A DNA stretch of 64,000 nt from Microbacterium helvum. Its GTDB lineage: Bacteria; Actinomycetota; Actinomycetes; Actinomycetales; Microbacteriaceae. The notes below the pieces were generated by a model, which saw only the letters and a list, made by a program, of their open reading frames with translations, was not told the DNA's origin and did not search any database. Positions 46,963 through 55,610 of the stretch are shown piece by piece. The stretch's first letter is position 1. The number at the start of each line of letters is the position of its first letter. Location of the stretch: the NCBI RefSeq assembly GCF_014779795.1, contig NZ_JACXZS010000005.1, positions 186,001-250,000 of the forward strand. Direction: 5' to 3'. The position numbers and the translations under genes were made by a program.

Positions 46963-46968
46963 AGCCTA
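46963..46968 (-). promoter_or_regulatory. -10 box of the acetyltransferase gene (leaderless)
   Basis: Minus-strand TAGGCT ends 6 nt before the ATG at 46956 and no ribosome site is present. Confidence 0.6.
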
Positions 46969-47107
46969 GGTCCGCGCCTGCACGCACCCGTGCCGGATGC
47001 GCAGGGTGAGAACTCCGCGCTGCTCCGCGGCGAGAATCTGCACGGGACAGCGCTGTCACACTTCGCAATTCTTCGCCCTCCCGAAGCCGCTCGCGCCGGA
47101 GCCCGCC

Positions 47108-47113
47108 TAGGCT
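47108..47113 (+). promoter_or_regulatory. -10 box of the peptide-type ABC importer operon
   Basis: TAGGCT lies 51 nt before the ATG at 47165, giving a leader of about 45 nt that contains GAAGAGGAT as ribosome site. The 208-bp divergent gap 46957-47164 holds this box and the acetyltransferase promoter. Confidence 0.5.
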
Positions 47114-47164
47114 CGAGCGTGCGTCCATTCGGTCGCATGCACAGCGAAGAGGATCCCGAGACTC

Positions 47165-48742
47165 ATGAAGACCCCGAAGCTCACGAAGAGACGAGTGATC
47201 GCGCCCATCGCGCTGGCGCTGGCCGCGACGTTCACGCTGGCCGCCTGCGCCCAGGGCGGATCGGCCCCCGAGTCCACCTCCGCCGAGCAGACCGGCGAGT
47301 TCACCTACGCCATCGCGAGCGACCCGTCGTCGCTGAACCCGATCAACGTCAGCGACCGCTGGGGTCTCACCGCGACGAACATCGTCTACTCGCCGCTGGC
47401 GCGCGTCGAGGGCGACGGCACCGTCGTCAATGAGCTGGCCGAGTCGATCGAGCCGGCCGACGACGGCCTGTCGGTCACCGTGACGCTCAAGGAGGGCCTG
47501 AAGTGGTCCGACGGCGAGCCGCTCACCGCCGACGACGTGGTCTTCACCTACACGAACAAGGCCGTGCGCGAGAACGGCAACGCGGATCTGCTGTACGTCG
47601 GCGACCAGCCCATCACCGCCGAGGCGACCGACGACCGCACCGTCGTCTTCCACCTGCCGAGCGTGAGCGCGGCGGCCCTCAGCAACATCGCGACCGAGAC
47701 GTACATCATCCCCGAGCACGTGTACGGCGACGTCACCGACTTCTCGGTGACCGAGCTCGACCCGCTCGCGGTGGGCTCGGGCCCCTACAAGCTGACCGAC
47801 TACCAGCGCGGCCAGTACCTCACGTTCGAGGCGAACGAGAACTACTACGGCCCGAAGCCGAAGATCGAGAAGCTGACGCTGCGCATCGTGGCCGACGCCA
47901 ACACGACCAAGACGGCGCTGCAGACCGGCGAGGTCGACGCGTCGTTCGCGACGCCCGATCAGATCACGGAGCTCGAGGGCGCGGGACTGAACGTCTACCC
48001 CTACGCCGAGGGTCGCGTCGCCTACCTGGGCCTCAACGCCGCGAAGCTCACCGACCCGAAGGTGCGCCAGGCGATCTTCTTCGCGCTGAGCCGTGACGAC
48101 ATCAACACGGCCGCGTTCCTCAGCGAGGACTACTACCAGAACGCCTACACGATCCTCCCGCCGAGCAACGCGTTCGCGACCGAGGACGTCGAGAAGTACG
48201 AGCAGGACGCCGACAAGTCGGCCGCGCTCCTGGAAGAGGCCGGCGTCTCCGACCTGACGTTCACGCTGGCGTACGCCGGCGCGGACCCCGCGCAGACCAC
48301 CGAGGCGACGCTCATCCAGGAGCAGCTGGGCAAGGCCGGCATCACGGTCGAGCTCAAGGGCGTCGAGCCCGCGGCCGTCTTCGACGAGATCGAGAAGGGC
48401 GCCGACTCGCAGTACGACGCGTTCCTCGGCGGCTACATCATGGGCCAGGACCCCGACGCGTACAGCCTGCTGTACCGCACCGGCGCTTCGGCGAACTACT
48501 TCTCGTACTCGAACCCCGCCACCGACGCGCTGTTCGACCAGGGAGCGACCGAGCTCGACCCCGACGCCCGCAAGGCGATCTACGCCGATCTGCAGGCGCA
48601 GATCGCCGAGGACGCGGTCGTCTTCCCCCTCGCCGACAACCTGAAGATCCTCGCGGTAGGCCCGCGGATCGGCGGCGTCGAGGACGCGAAGCTCGTTCCG
48701 ATCTACACTCTGGAGAACTTCGGACTTCTCACCGAGAAGTAA
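47165..48742 (+). CDS. Peptide/nickel-type ABC importer, substrate-binding lipoprotein
   Basis: Extracytoplasmic binding protein of the SBP_bac_5 (OppA/DppA) family, 525 residues. A signal peptide with lipobox LAAC (residues 24-27) anchors it. TYAIASDPSSLNPINVSDRWG at the start of the mature part (split: TYAIASDPSSLNPI, NVSDRWG), LKEGLKWSDGEPLTADDVVF and GSGPYKLTDYQRGQYL are family motifs. It binds peptides or other small organic ligands; specificity is not visible. It leads a five-gene transporter operon and is separated from the permeases by a hairpin that would allow it to be made in excess. Confidence 0.9.
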   Translation: MKTPKLTKRRVIAPIALALAATFTLAACAQGGSAPESTSAEQTGEFTYAIASDPSSLNPINVSDRWGLTATNIVYSPLARVEGDGTVVNELAESIEPADDGLSVTVTLKEGLKWSDGEPLTADDVVFTYTNKAVRENGNADLLYVGDQPITAEATDDRTVVFHLPSVSAAALSNIATETYIIPEHVYGDVTDFSVTELDPLAVGSGPYKLTDYQRGQYLTFEANENYYGPKPKIEKLTLRIVADANTTKTALQTGEVDASFATPDQITELEGAGLNVYPYAEGRVAYLGLNAAKLTDPKVRQAIFFALSRDDINTAAFLSEDYYQNAYTILPPSNAFATEDVEKYEQDADKSAALLEEAGVSDLTFTLAYAGADPAQTTEATLIQEQLGKAGITVELKGVEPAAVFDEIEKGADSQYDAFLGGYIMGQDPDAYSLLYRTGASANYFSYSNPATDALFDQGATELDPDARKAIYADLQAQIAEDAVVFPLADNLKILAVGPRIGGVEDAKLVPIYTLENFGLLTEK

Positions 48743-48751
48743 GGACCGGAT

Positions 48752-48782
48752 GGATGCCGGCGGCCGAGGCCGCCGGCATCCC
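48752..48782 (+). terminator. Perfect 14-bp hairpin of the GGATGCC family
   Basis: GGATGCCGGCGGCC at 48752-48765 pairs with 48769-48782 around GAG. It lies 10 bp after the binding-protein stop and before the permease start, so it probably attenuates rather than ends transcription. Confidence 0.7.
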
Positions 48783-48807
48783 TGTGCGTCCGCCGGAAGG
48801 GGGAACG

Positions 48808-49767
48808 ATGGCGGTCTACATCCTGCGCCGCCTGCTGCAGGTCATCCCGATGCTGCTGCTGGTGACGTTCGTGGTGTTCCTGCTCGTGCACGCCGCGCCG
48901 TACGACGTCGTGGACTCGATCACCACGCCGCAGATGTCGGACGAGACCGTCGCGGCGATCCGTGAGCGGTACGGCCTGGACCAGCCGATGCTCGTGCAGT
49001 ACGGGCTGTGGCTGTCTCACGTGGTGCAGGGCGACCTCGGCTACTCGCTCGCGAGCCGCCACTCGATCGCCGAAGAGCTCGCGGTCCGCATCCCGAACAC
49101 GATCGTGCTGGTGGCGCCGGCGTATCTCGTGGCGCTCGTCCTCGCGGTCGTGCTGGGGCTCCTGGCCGGCTCGCGCCGCGGCAAGCCCGTCGACAAGGTC
49201 ATCGACGGACTGGCGGGCATCGGCATCGCGACGCCGTCGTTCTGGTTCGCGCTGCTGGTCATCTACGTGTTCGGCTACGTGCTGCGGTGGTTCCCGATCA
49301 TCGGCATGCACTCGGTGGGCAAGCAGGGTGATCCGCTGGACTTCCTCGCGCACTTCGTGATGCCGTTCCTGGTGCTGGTGGTCGCGTTCTTCCCCGAGCT
49401 CGCCCGCTACGTGCGCTCGGCGACGATCAGCCAGCTGTCGCAGGACTACGTGCTGGTGCAGCGCGGCTTCGGCGCCTCGGGCGGGCAGATCCTGTCGCGC
49501 CACGTCAGCCGCAACGTCATGCTGCCGATCATCACGCAGCTGGGCCTGGCCCTGCCAATCCTCGTGACCGGCGCGATCGTCACCGAGTCGATCTTCGGCT
49601 GGCCGGGCGTCGGCCCCTACTTCCTCACCGCGACGCGCAGCCTCGACTACCCCGTGATCCTCGCGGTGCTGCTGCTGTCGGCGGTGCTCGTGATCGTCGG
49701 CAACCTGATCGCCGACATCCTGTACGTCCTCGTGGATCCCCGCATCCGGATCGGAGCGGGCTCATGA
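48808..49767 (+). CDS. Peptide-type ABC importer, permease 1 (DppB type)
   Basis: A 319-residue membrane subunit with about six membrane helices. The start MAVYILRRLLQVIPML, the RYGLDQPMLVQYGLWLSHVV segment and the EAA-loop region YVRSATISQLSQDYVLVQRG (split by known positions near residue 205) are typical of DppB/OppB. GGAAGGGGGA lies 4 nt before the ATG at 48808; a longer frame upstream covers the hairpin and is not coding. It overlaps the next gene as ATGA. Confidence 0.92.
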   Translation: MAVYILRRLLQVIPMLLLVTFVVFLLVHAAPYDVVDSITTPQMSDETVAAIRERYGLDQPMLVQYGLWLSHVVQGDLGYSLASRHSIAEELAVRIPNTIVLVAPAYLVALVLAVVLGLLAGSRRGKPVDKVIDGLAGIGIATPSFWFALLVIYVFGYVLRWFPIIGMHSVGKQGDPLDFLAHFVMPFLVLVVAFFPELARYVRSATISQLSQDYVLVQRGFGASGGQILSRHVSRNVMLPIITQLGLALPILVTGAIVTESIFGWPGVGPYFLTATRSLDYPVILAVLLLSAVLVIVGNLIADILYVLVDPRIRIGAGS

Positions 49768-50630
49768 CCTCCCTTCCGGATGTCGAGGGCGCGCTCGACG
49801 CCCGCGCACTCGTGCACCGCACCCGCTCGTTCCGCTCGGTGTCTGCGCTCCTGGCGATCGCGTTCCTCGTGCTGCTCGCGGTCGTGTCGCTGCTGGCGCC
49901 GCTGCTGCCCCTGGACCCGACGACCACCGACCTCGCGGCCCGCTGGCAGCCGCCGAGCGCCGAGCACTGGTTCGGCACCGACGAGCTCGGCCGCGACTAC
50001 TTCTCTCGCGTCGTGTACGGCGGTCGCATCTCGCTGACGGTCGGCATCCTGGCGATGGCCGCGGCGACCGCGATCGGCGTCGTCGTGGGCCTTGTCGCCG
50101 GGTATGCCGGCGGACGCCTCGACGACCTGCTGATGCGCTTCGTCGACTTCCTCTCGTCGATCCCGTGGATGGTGCTCGTCATCGTCGTGAGCGTCTTCCT
50201 CAAGCCCGGGCTGTGGACGATCACCCTCGTGATCGGCGCATTCTCGTGGATGGCCACGGCACGCCTCGTGCGCGCCGAGACGCTGTCGCTGCGCGAGCGT
50301 CCGTACGTCGGCTACGCCCGCTACATCGGCGTGAACCGCGTGCTCGTCGTGGCGCGCCACGTGCTGCCCGACGCGGCGCCGACGATCATCGTCGCGGCGA
50401 CCGCGAGCATCTCGAACGCGATCCTCACCGAGTCGGCGCTGAGCTTCCTGGGCCTGGGGATCCAGCCGCCGATGGCGTCGTGGGGCAGCCTGCTCGAGAC
50501 CGCGCAGGACAGCCTGCAGGCCGCGCCGTACCTGGCGCTCATCCCCGGTGTGCTGATCCTGCTCACCGTGCTGTCGTTCAACGTGCTGGGCGACGCCCTG
50601 CGGCAGTCGGTCAGCGAAGGGGGTGCGTGA
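49764..50630 (+). CDS. Peptide-type ABC importer, permease 2 (DppC type)
   Basis: A 288-residue membrane subunit, partner of permease 1. The N-terminal RSFRSVSALLAIAFLVLLAV is the first helix. HWFGTDELGRDYFSRVVYGG is the hallmark of DppC/OppC proteins, and the EAA loop reads RAETLSLRERPYVGYARYIG. The end SFNVLGDALR is likewise typical. It overlaps permease 1 as ATGA and the first ATPase gene by one base (TGATG). Confidence 0.92.
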   Translation: MTSLPDVEGALDARALVHRTRSFRSVSALLAIAFLVLLAVVSLLAPLLPLDPTTTDLAARWQPPSAEHWFGTDELGRDYFSRVVYGGRISLTVGILAMAAATAIGVVVGLVAGYAGGRLDDLLMRFVDFLSSIPWMVLVIVVSVFLKPGLWTITLVIGAFSWMATARLVRAETLSLRERPYVGYARYIGVNRVLVVARHVLPDAAPTIIVAATASISNAILTESALSFLGLGIQPPMASWGSLLETAQDSLQAAPYLALIPGVLILLTVLSFNVLGDALRQSVSEGGA

Positions 50631-51478
50631 TGGGTGTGGATGCCGCAAGCCGGCGTGACGTGCTGCTGAGCGTCGACGGTCTCACCGTCGATCTTCCGGG
50701 CCGCACCGGCGGCCGCGTGCGCGTGCTCGAGGACGTCGCCTTCGAGGTGCCGCGCGGCCGCGTCGTGGGGATCGTCGGCGAGTCCGGCTCGGGCAAGACG
50801 ATGCTGCTGCGGTCGCTCCTGGACCTGCTGCCGGACGGCGCGCGGCGCACGTGGGAGCGCGTGACGCTCGACGGCGCCGACATCACTTCCGAGCTGCCGC
50901 GCCGCCGGCTGCCGGCGGCGATGGTGTTCCAGGATCCGATGACCTCGTTCAATCCGCTGGTGCGCATCGGCGGCCACCTCACCGAGGTCGCGCAGCGCTT
51001 CCAGAAGGTCGGACGCCGCGAGGCCACGGCTCTCGCCCGTGAGGCGCTCGTCGCGGTGCGGATCCCCGACCCCGACCGCGTGCTGTCGCGCTACCCGCAC
51101 GAGCTGTCGGGCGGCATGCGGCAGCGCGCGATGATCGCGATGGCGCTGCTCGCACAGCCCGAGCTGCTGCTCGCCGACGAGCCGACGACGGCGCTGGACG
51201 CGACCATCCAGGCGCAGATCCTGGCACTGCTGCGCACGCTGCAGGCCGAGCGCGCGCTGACCGTCCTCATCGTCACGCACGACCTGGGAGTCGTGGCGGC
51301 GGTGTGCGATGACGTGCTCGTGATGAAGGACGGCCGCATCGTCGAGACCGGCCCGGTCGACCGGGTCTTCGCCGAGCCGCAGCATCCCTACACGAAGACG
51401 CTGCTGGCGGCGGCGCCGGCCGCGCCCGACGGGGCCGCACCCGACGGGGCTGTGGATGTCGAGGGAGGGAACGCATGA
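50630..51478 (+). CDS. Peptide-type ABC importer, ATPase 1 (DppD type)
   Basis: A 282-residue ATPase. Walker A is GESGSGKTM, a Q-loop [10 protein letters not shown] and the signature [15 protein letters not shown] are present, and Walker B is [12 protein letters not shown] with the H-loop THDLG. The family's C-terminal extension ends in [16 protein letters not shown]. The protein tail is alanine/proline-rich. It stands between permease 2 and the second ATPase and overlaps both, so the importer has a heterodimeric ATPase. Confidence 0.92.
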   Translation: MGVDAASRRDVLLSVDGLTVDLPGRTGGRVRVLEDVAFEVPRGRVVGIVGESGSGKTMLLRSLLDLLPDGARRTWERVTLDGADITSELPRRRLPAAMVFQDPMTSFNPLVRIGGHLTEVAQRFQKVGRREATALAREALVAVRIPDPDRVLSRYPHELSGGMRQRAMIAMALLAQPELLLADEPTTALDATIQAQILALLRTLQAERALTVLIVTHDLGVVAAVCDDVLVMKDGRIVETGPVDRVFAEPQHPYTKTLLAAAPAAPDGAAPDGAVDVEGGNA

Positions 51479-52380
51479 GCGTCCAGACAGACGAGCTGGT
51501 CCGCGTCGACGGGCTGGTCAAGTCGTTCCCGCTGCGCAACGCGTGGGGCCGCAGGACCGGGACCGTGCAGGCGGTCGACGGCATCGACCTGACGATCCGG
51601 CGCGGCGAGACCCTCGCGCTGGTCGGCGAGTCCGGCAGCGGCAAGTCGACCCTCGGCCGCTGCATCCTGCAGATGGAGGAGCCGACCGCCGGCACGGTCA
51701 CCTACGACGGGGTCGACCTGACCGCCCTGCCCCGCGCGGAGCGCGCGGCGCATCACCGGTCGATGCAGGTCATCTTCCAGGACCCGTTCTCGTCGCTGAA
51801 CCCGCACCGCACCGCGCTGCAGAACGTGCTCGAGCCGCTGACCGTCCTCGCCCCCGGGGACGACGTGCACACGCGCGCGCTCGAGGCGCTCGCCGCGGTG
51901 GGGATCGAGGGGGATGCCGTCCACCGGCGCCCGCGCGCGTTCTCGGGCGGGCAGCGCCAGCGCATCGTGATCGCCCGCGCGATCGCGGTGCGCCCCGGCT
52001 TCGTGGTGTGCGACGAGCCGCTGTCGGCGCTCGACATGTCGATCCAGGCTCAGGTCACCGATCTGCTGCTGCAGCTGCAGCGCGATCTGCACCTGACCTA
52101 CCTGTTCATCACGCACGACCTCTCGGTGGTGCGTGAGATCGCGACCCGCACTGCGGTGATGAACCGCGGCCGCATCGTCGAGCTCGGCCCCACCGCCGAG
52201 GTGTTCGCGTCGCCGCAGCACGCGTACACGCGCCACCTTCTCGACGCGGCGCTCACCGCAGACCCCGTGCGCGCGCGTGCCCGGCTGGAGCGCATCTCGG
52301 CGAGGCCCGAGCCGGCCGGCCTGGAGCCCGATGGCACTCAGCTCGTCGAGGTGTCGCCCGGCCACGTCGTGCTGCGCTGA
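51475..52380 (+). CDS. Peptide-type ABC importer, ATPase 2 (DppF type)
   Basis: A 301-residue ATPase. Walker A is [13 protein letters not shown], the Q-loop [14 protein letters not shown], the signature [15 protein letters not shown] and Walker [15 protein letters not shown]. The last-domain motif [16 protein letters not shown] marks the Opp/Dpp C-terminal region. It ends the importer operon. A 322-bp gap follows that holds a REP-like inverted repeat and the leader of the patatin gene. Confidence 0.92.
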   Translation: MSVQTDELVRVDGLVKSFPLRNAWGRRTGTVQAVDGIDLTIRRGETLALVGESGSGKSTLGRCILQMEEPTAGTVTYDGVDLTALPRAERAAHHRSMQVIFQDPFSSLNPHRTALQNVLEPLTVLAPGDDVHTRALEALAAVGIEGDAVHRRPRAFSGGQRQRIVIARAIAVRPGFVVCDEPLSALDMSIQAQVTDLLLQLQRDLHLTYLFITHDLSVVREIATRTAVMNRGRIVELGPTAEVFASPQHAYTRHLLDAALTADPVRARARLERISARPEPAGLEPDGTQLVEVSPGHVVLR

Positions 52381-52401
52381 GAACGCCCGCATCCCGCGCC
52401 C

Positions 52402-52549
52402 CGTTCGTTGAGCGGAGCGAGGTACGAGCGCAGACGAAACGCCGCGAGCCGCCGTTCGGACTCCACCATCCCGCAGACGTGCGTCCACGGCCGGATTCTC
52501 GGGAGCGTCTGGCCACGTTTCGTCTCGCTCCGCTCGCTCAACGAGCGGG
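52402..52549. repeat. REP-like inverted repeat (CGTTGAGCGGAGCGAG family)
   Basis: CGTTGAGCGGAGCGAG near 52406 and CAGACGAAACG at 52431-52442 return inverted as CGTTTCGTCTCGCTCCGCTC at 52516-52535 and GCTCAACGAGCG after it. Repeats of this kind (GTTGAGCGAG and CGTTTCGTC words) are, as I recall, common between genes of Microbacteriaceae. It fills most of the gap after the importer operon. Confidence 0.65.
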
Positions 52550-52602
52550 AAGGCCGTGCTATCGTCAACGCGATCGTGGTTCGACGACAGGAGGTGACAC
52601 CC

Positions 52603-52656
52603 ATGAACGCAACATCCGTATCGGGTGCTCCTCGCTGTTCACGATCGCGCGGCTGA
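52603..52656 (+). CDS. 17-codon leader ORF before the patatin gene
   Basis: The ATG has a near-perfect ribosome site (GGAGGTGA, 5 nt upstream), the best one in the window, yet the frame codes only 17 residues (MNATSVSGAPRCSRSRG). It ends 46 nt before the patatin ATG. GGTGCTCC within it can pair with GGAGCACC just after it, so a translation-dependent RNA switch is conceivable. A possible -10 box TATCGT lies at 52560-52565. Confidence 0.45.
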   Translation: MNATSVSGAPRCSRSRG

Positions 52657-52702
52657 CCTCATCGCCGCCGGGAGCACCACGCGCATCGCAAAGGCGACTC
52701 CC

Positions 52703-53590
52703 ATGAACAACTCCTCTTCTCTTTCCCGCGCCCTCGTCCTCGGCGGTGGCGGCTCGTCCGGCAACGCGTGGGTGCTCGGCGTGGTGGCCGGCCTCTACGC
52801 GGCGGGGCTCGACGTCACGACGGTCGACGTCATGATCGGCACCTCCTCCGGCTCGACGACCGCGGTCCAGCTGGCGCGCGTCGACCCGCTCGAGCTGTAC
52901 GCCGCCACGATCGCGCCGCTCCCGGCGTCGGCGGGTGACCGCCGTGGCGGATCCGGATCGACGCGGCCCGTCGTCAACCACCTCGAGCGCACTGCGGCGA
53001 TCATCGCGGAGTCGTCGGATCCGGCCGACATGCGGCGGCGACTGGGCGCCTCGTCGCTCGAGCTCGCCGCCGCGGACCCTGAGTGGCAGCCGCGGTGGCG
53101 TCACATCGTCGCCGGACGCCTGCCCGACCCGCGCTGGCCGGAACGCCCGGTGCAGATCACCGCGGTCGACGCCCGCACCGGCGACGGCGTCGTCTTCACC
53201 CGCGACAGCGGCGTGGAACTCGTGGATGCCGTCGCGGCGAGCACCTCGTCCGGCCCGGCCTACCGGATCGGCGACGGGTGGTACGTGGACGGCGGCTACC
53301 GTTCCAACGCCGAGAACGCCGACCTCGCCACGGGCTACGACCGCGTACTGGTGCTCTCGCCGTACGGCGGACGCACGCGCACGCCCGCGGAATGGCGCCT
53401 CGACGTAGGGACGCAGATCGAGGCACTCCGCGCCGCGGGCAGCCGTGCCGAGCTGATCGGTCCGCCGGCGGAGCACGGCGAGCTGTTCGGCGCCCGTGGC
53501 ATGGACCCCACCCTGCGTCGCCCGGCGGCGGAGGTCGGCCACGCGCAGGGATTCGCACTCGTGCCGTTGCTCGCCGACCTCTGGCGCTGA
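52703..53590 (+). CDS. Patatin-like phospholipase family protein
   Basis: A 295-residue hydrolase of the patatin/RssA family. The oxyanion motif is GGGGSSGNAW near residue 14, the nucleophile Ser lies in GTSSGS near residue 46, and the catalytic Asp in VDGGYRSN near residue 196. Lipid acyl hydrolysis is the usual activity; the target is unknown. ATG 52703 has AAAGG 8 nt upstream. A longer in-frame start at 52625 would overlap the leader ORF and lacks a site. Convergent with the mutase gene across a perfect hairpin. Confidence 0.87.
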   Translation: MNNSSSLSRALVLGGGGSSGNAWVLGVVAGLYAAGLDVTTVDVMIGTSSGSTTAVQLARVDPLELYAATIAPLPASAGDRRGGSGSTRPVVNHLERTAAIIAESSDPADMRRRLGASSLELAAADPEWQPRWRHIVAGRLPDPRWPERPVQITAVDARTGDGVVFTRDSGVELVDAVAASTSSGPAYRIGDGWYVDGGYRSNAENADLATGYDRVLVLSPYGGRTRTPAEWRLDVGTQIEALRAAGSRAELIGPPAEHGELFGARGMDPTLRRPAAEVGHAQGFALVPLLADLWR

Positions 53591-53595
53591 CTCCG

Positions 53596-53638
53596 ACGAG
53601 GACGGGGATGCCGCGGGCCGCGGCATCCCCGTCCTCGT
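53596..53638. terminator. Perfect 20-bp hairpin of the GGATGCC family
   Basis: Arms 53596-53615 and 53619-53638 pair without mismatch around GGC. It fills the gap between two convergent genes, so it should stop transcription from both sides. T-runs are absent. Confidence 0.8.
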
Positions 53639-53654
53639 GTGACGTCTCTCGCCG

Positions 53655-55610
53655 TCAGCCGCCGTACTCGGCGAGCAGCGCGCGGGCGCCGTCGGCGAGG
53701 GCGGCGATGCGCGCCGCGGCGTCGTCGCGCGAGTCGCCGCGCACGTCGAGGTAGAGCTTGAGCTTGGGCTCGGTGCCGCTCGGCCGCACGATCACGCGCG
53801 ACCCGTCCGCGAGCCACAGCCGCAGCACATCCCCCGGGGGGAGATCCTCGAAGCCGTCCTTGAGGTCGTCGATGCGATCGACGGCGACGCCGGCTACGGA
53901 TTCGGGATGCCGGTCCCGCAGCGCCGCCATGACCCCGCTGATCTGCGACACGTCATCGACGCGGATCGAGACCTGGTCGCTCGCGAACGCGCCGAACAGC
54001 TCGTCGAACTCGGCGAGCAGGTCGGCGAGCGTCGCGCCGCGTCCCCGCGCCTCGGACACCATGCCGAGGATCGCGACGGCGGCGGAGATGCCGTCCTTGT
54101 CACGCACCGTCCCGGGGTTGACGAGGTAGCCGAGCGCCTCTTCGAACCCGAAGGCGATGCCGGGTGCGCGCGAGATCCACTTGAAGCCGGTGAGCGTCGC
54201 GTGGAACGCGAGGCCATAGTGCTCGGCGACCGTCTGCAGTCCGGGGGAGGACACCAGCGAGCACGCGAGCGATGCGCCCGACGTGTCGCCGGTCTCGGCG
54301 ACGAGCCGCGCGGCGCGCCAGCCGAGCAGCAGCCCGATCTCGTTGCCGGTGAGCCGGCGCCAGCCGCCCTCGGCGGCCTCGTCGGGGATCGCCACGGCGA
54401 GGCGGTCGGCGTCGGGGTCGTTCGCGATGACGAGCTCGGCCCCGGCCTCGCGGGCCGCCTCGAACGAGAGGTCCATCGCGCCCGGCTCCTCGGGATTGGG
54501 GAACGCGACCGTGGGGAACGTGCCGTCGGGGTCGAGCTGCGCCGTCACCGGCACCGGCTCGGGGTAGCCCGCCGCCTCGAGGATGCGCGAGAGCGTCTGC
54601 CACCCGACCCCGTGCATCGCGGTGTACACCCAGGTGAGGCCCGCCGCGCCCTCCGGAGCGGGGGCCACCGCCGCCGTGGCCGAGATGTACGCGTCCACGA
54701 CATCGTCGGTGGCGGTCTCGAAGCCGAGCGACCGCGGGATCGTGCCGATGTCACCCTCCGCGGCGACGCGGTCGATGTGCGCGGCGATGTCGCCGTCCGC
54801 CGGCGGCACGATCTGCGAACCCTCGTCGGCTCCGCCGAGGTACACCTTGTACCCGTTGTCGTCCGGGGGATTGTGGCTCGCCGTCACCATGACTCCCGCC
54901 GCGGCGCCGAAGTGCCGCACCGCGAAGGCGAGCACCGGTGTCGGCAGCAGCCGCGGCAGCAGGATCGCGCGCAGTCCCGCGCCGGCGAAGATCTCAGCCG
55001 AGTCCCGCGCGAACACGTCGGAGTTGCGACGGCCGTCGTACCCGATGACGACGATCGGCGCGTCGTCGAGGATCCCGGGCACCTCCGGCCCCTCGGCGGC
55101 CAGGGCGTCCTCGGAGGGCGCTTCGGTGAGCTCCGGCGCCGTCGGCGCGTCGGGCTCATCGCCCGCGGGGACGGGGGTCTCGGCCTGCTCATCCGCCTCG
55201 GCCGGTTCGTCGCTCCGCGTCGGGGCGGCGATCTCGGTCGGCTCGTCGGCGGCGTCCTCCGCGAGCTCCTGCCCCGTGTCCGTGGCGGCCGCACCCACGG
55301 GCTCCAGCCCGGCCTGCTCCCGCACGTACGCCGCGAGCCCCGCCGCGGCCTGCGCGACGAGCACGCGGTTCATGCGGTTCGTGCCGGCGCCGAGAGCGCC
55401 GCGCAGTCCCGCCGTCCCGAAGGCCAGGCGCGTCGAGAAGCGGTCCGCGAGCTCGGCCTCCGCAGCGCCGTCGCCCGCCTCCGCCGCCTCGATCAGCGCG
55501 CGCAGCTCCGTGCGCGTCTCGCCGTCGGGGTCCTGCGCCAGCCAGGCCTGCGCCCGCTGGAGCATCGTGTCTTCGCCGTCGGGTCGGCCGGCGGCATCCT
55601 GCTCGCTCAC
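53655..55610 (-). CDS. Phospho-sugar mutase (phosphoglucomutase/phosphomannomutase family) with acidic insertion
   Basis: A 651-residue alpha-D-phosphohexomutase family enzyme. FGTAGLRGALGAGTNRMN near residue 64 starts domain 1. The catalytic Ser loop is VMVTASHNPPDDNG, the metal loop ANDPDADRLAVA, the sugar-binding loop GFEEALGYL, and the phosphate-binding end RPSGTEPKLKLYLD. Between the first helices and IVVIGYDGRRNSDVF lies an 80-residue insertion (about 103-183) rich in Glu, Asp, Pro and Ala. The GTG start overlaps punA as GTGA, which suggests a phosphopentomutase-like role on ribose 1-phosphate (PGM2-like) more than mannose metabolism. Confidence 0.87.
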   Translation of the reverse strand: MSEQDAAGRPDGEDTMLQRAQAWLAQDPDGETRTELRALIEAAEAGDGAAEAELADRFSTRLAFGTAGLRGALGAGTNRMNRVLVAQAAAGLAAYVREQAGLEPVGAAATDTGQELAEDAADEPTEIAAPTRSDEPAEADEQAETPVPAGDEPDAPTAPELTEAPSEDALAAEGPEVPGILDDAPIVVIGYDGRRNSDVFARDSAEIFAGAGLRAILLPRLLPTPVLAFAVRHFGAAAGVMVTASHNPPDDNGYKVYLGGADEGSQIVPPADGDIAAHIDRVAAEGDIGTIPRSLGFETATDDVVDAYISATAAVAPAPEGAAGLTWVYTAMHGVGWQTLSRILEAAGYPEPVPVTAQLDPDGTFPTVAFPNPEEPGAMDLSFEAAREAGAELVIANDPDADRLAVAIPDEAAEGGWRRLTGNEIGLLLGWRAARLVAETGDTSGASLACSLVSSPGLQTVAEHYGLAFHATLTGFKWISRAPGIAFGFEEALGYLVNPGTVRDKDGISAAVAILGMVSEARGRGATLADLLAEFDELFGAFASDQVSIRVDDVSQISGVMAALRDRHPESVAGVAVDRIDDLKDGFEDLPPGDVLRLWLADGSRVIVRPSGTEPKLKLYLDVRGDSRDDAAARIAALADGARALLAEYGG

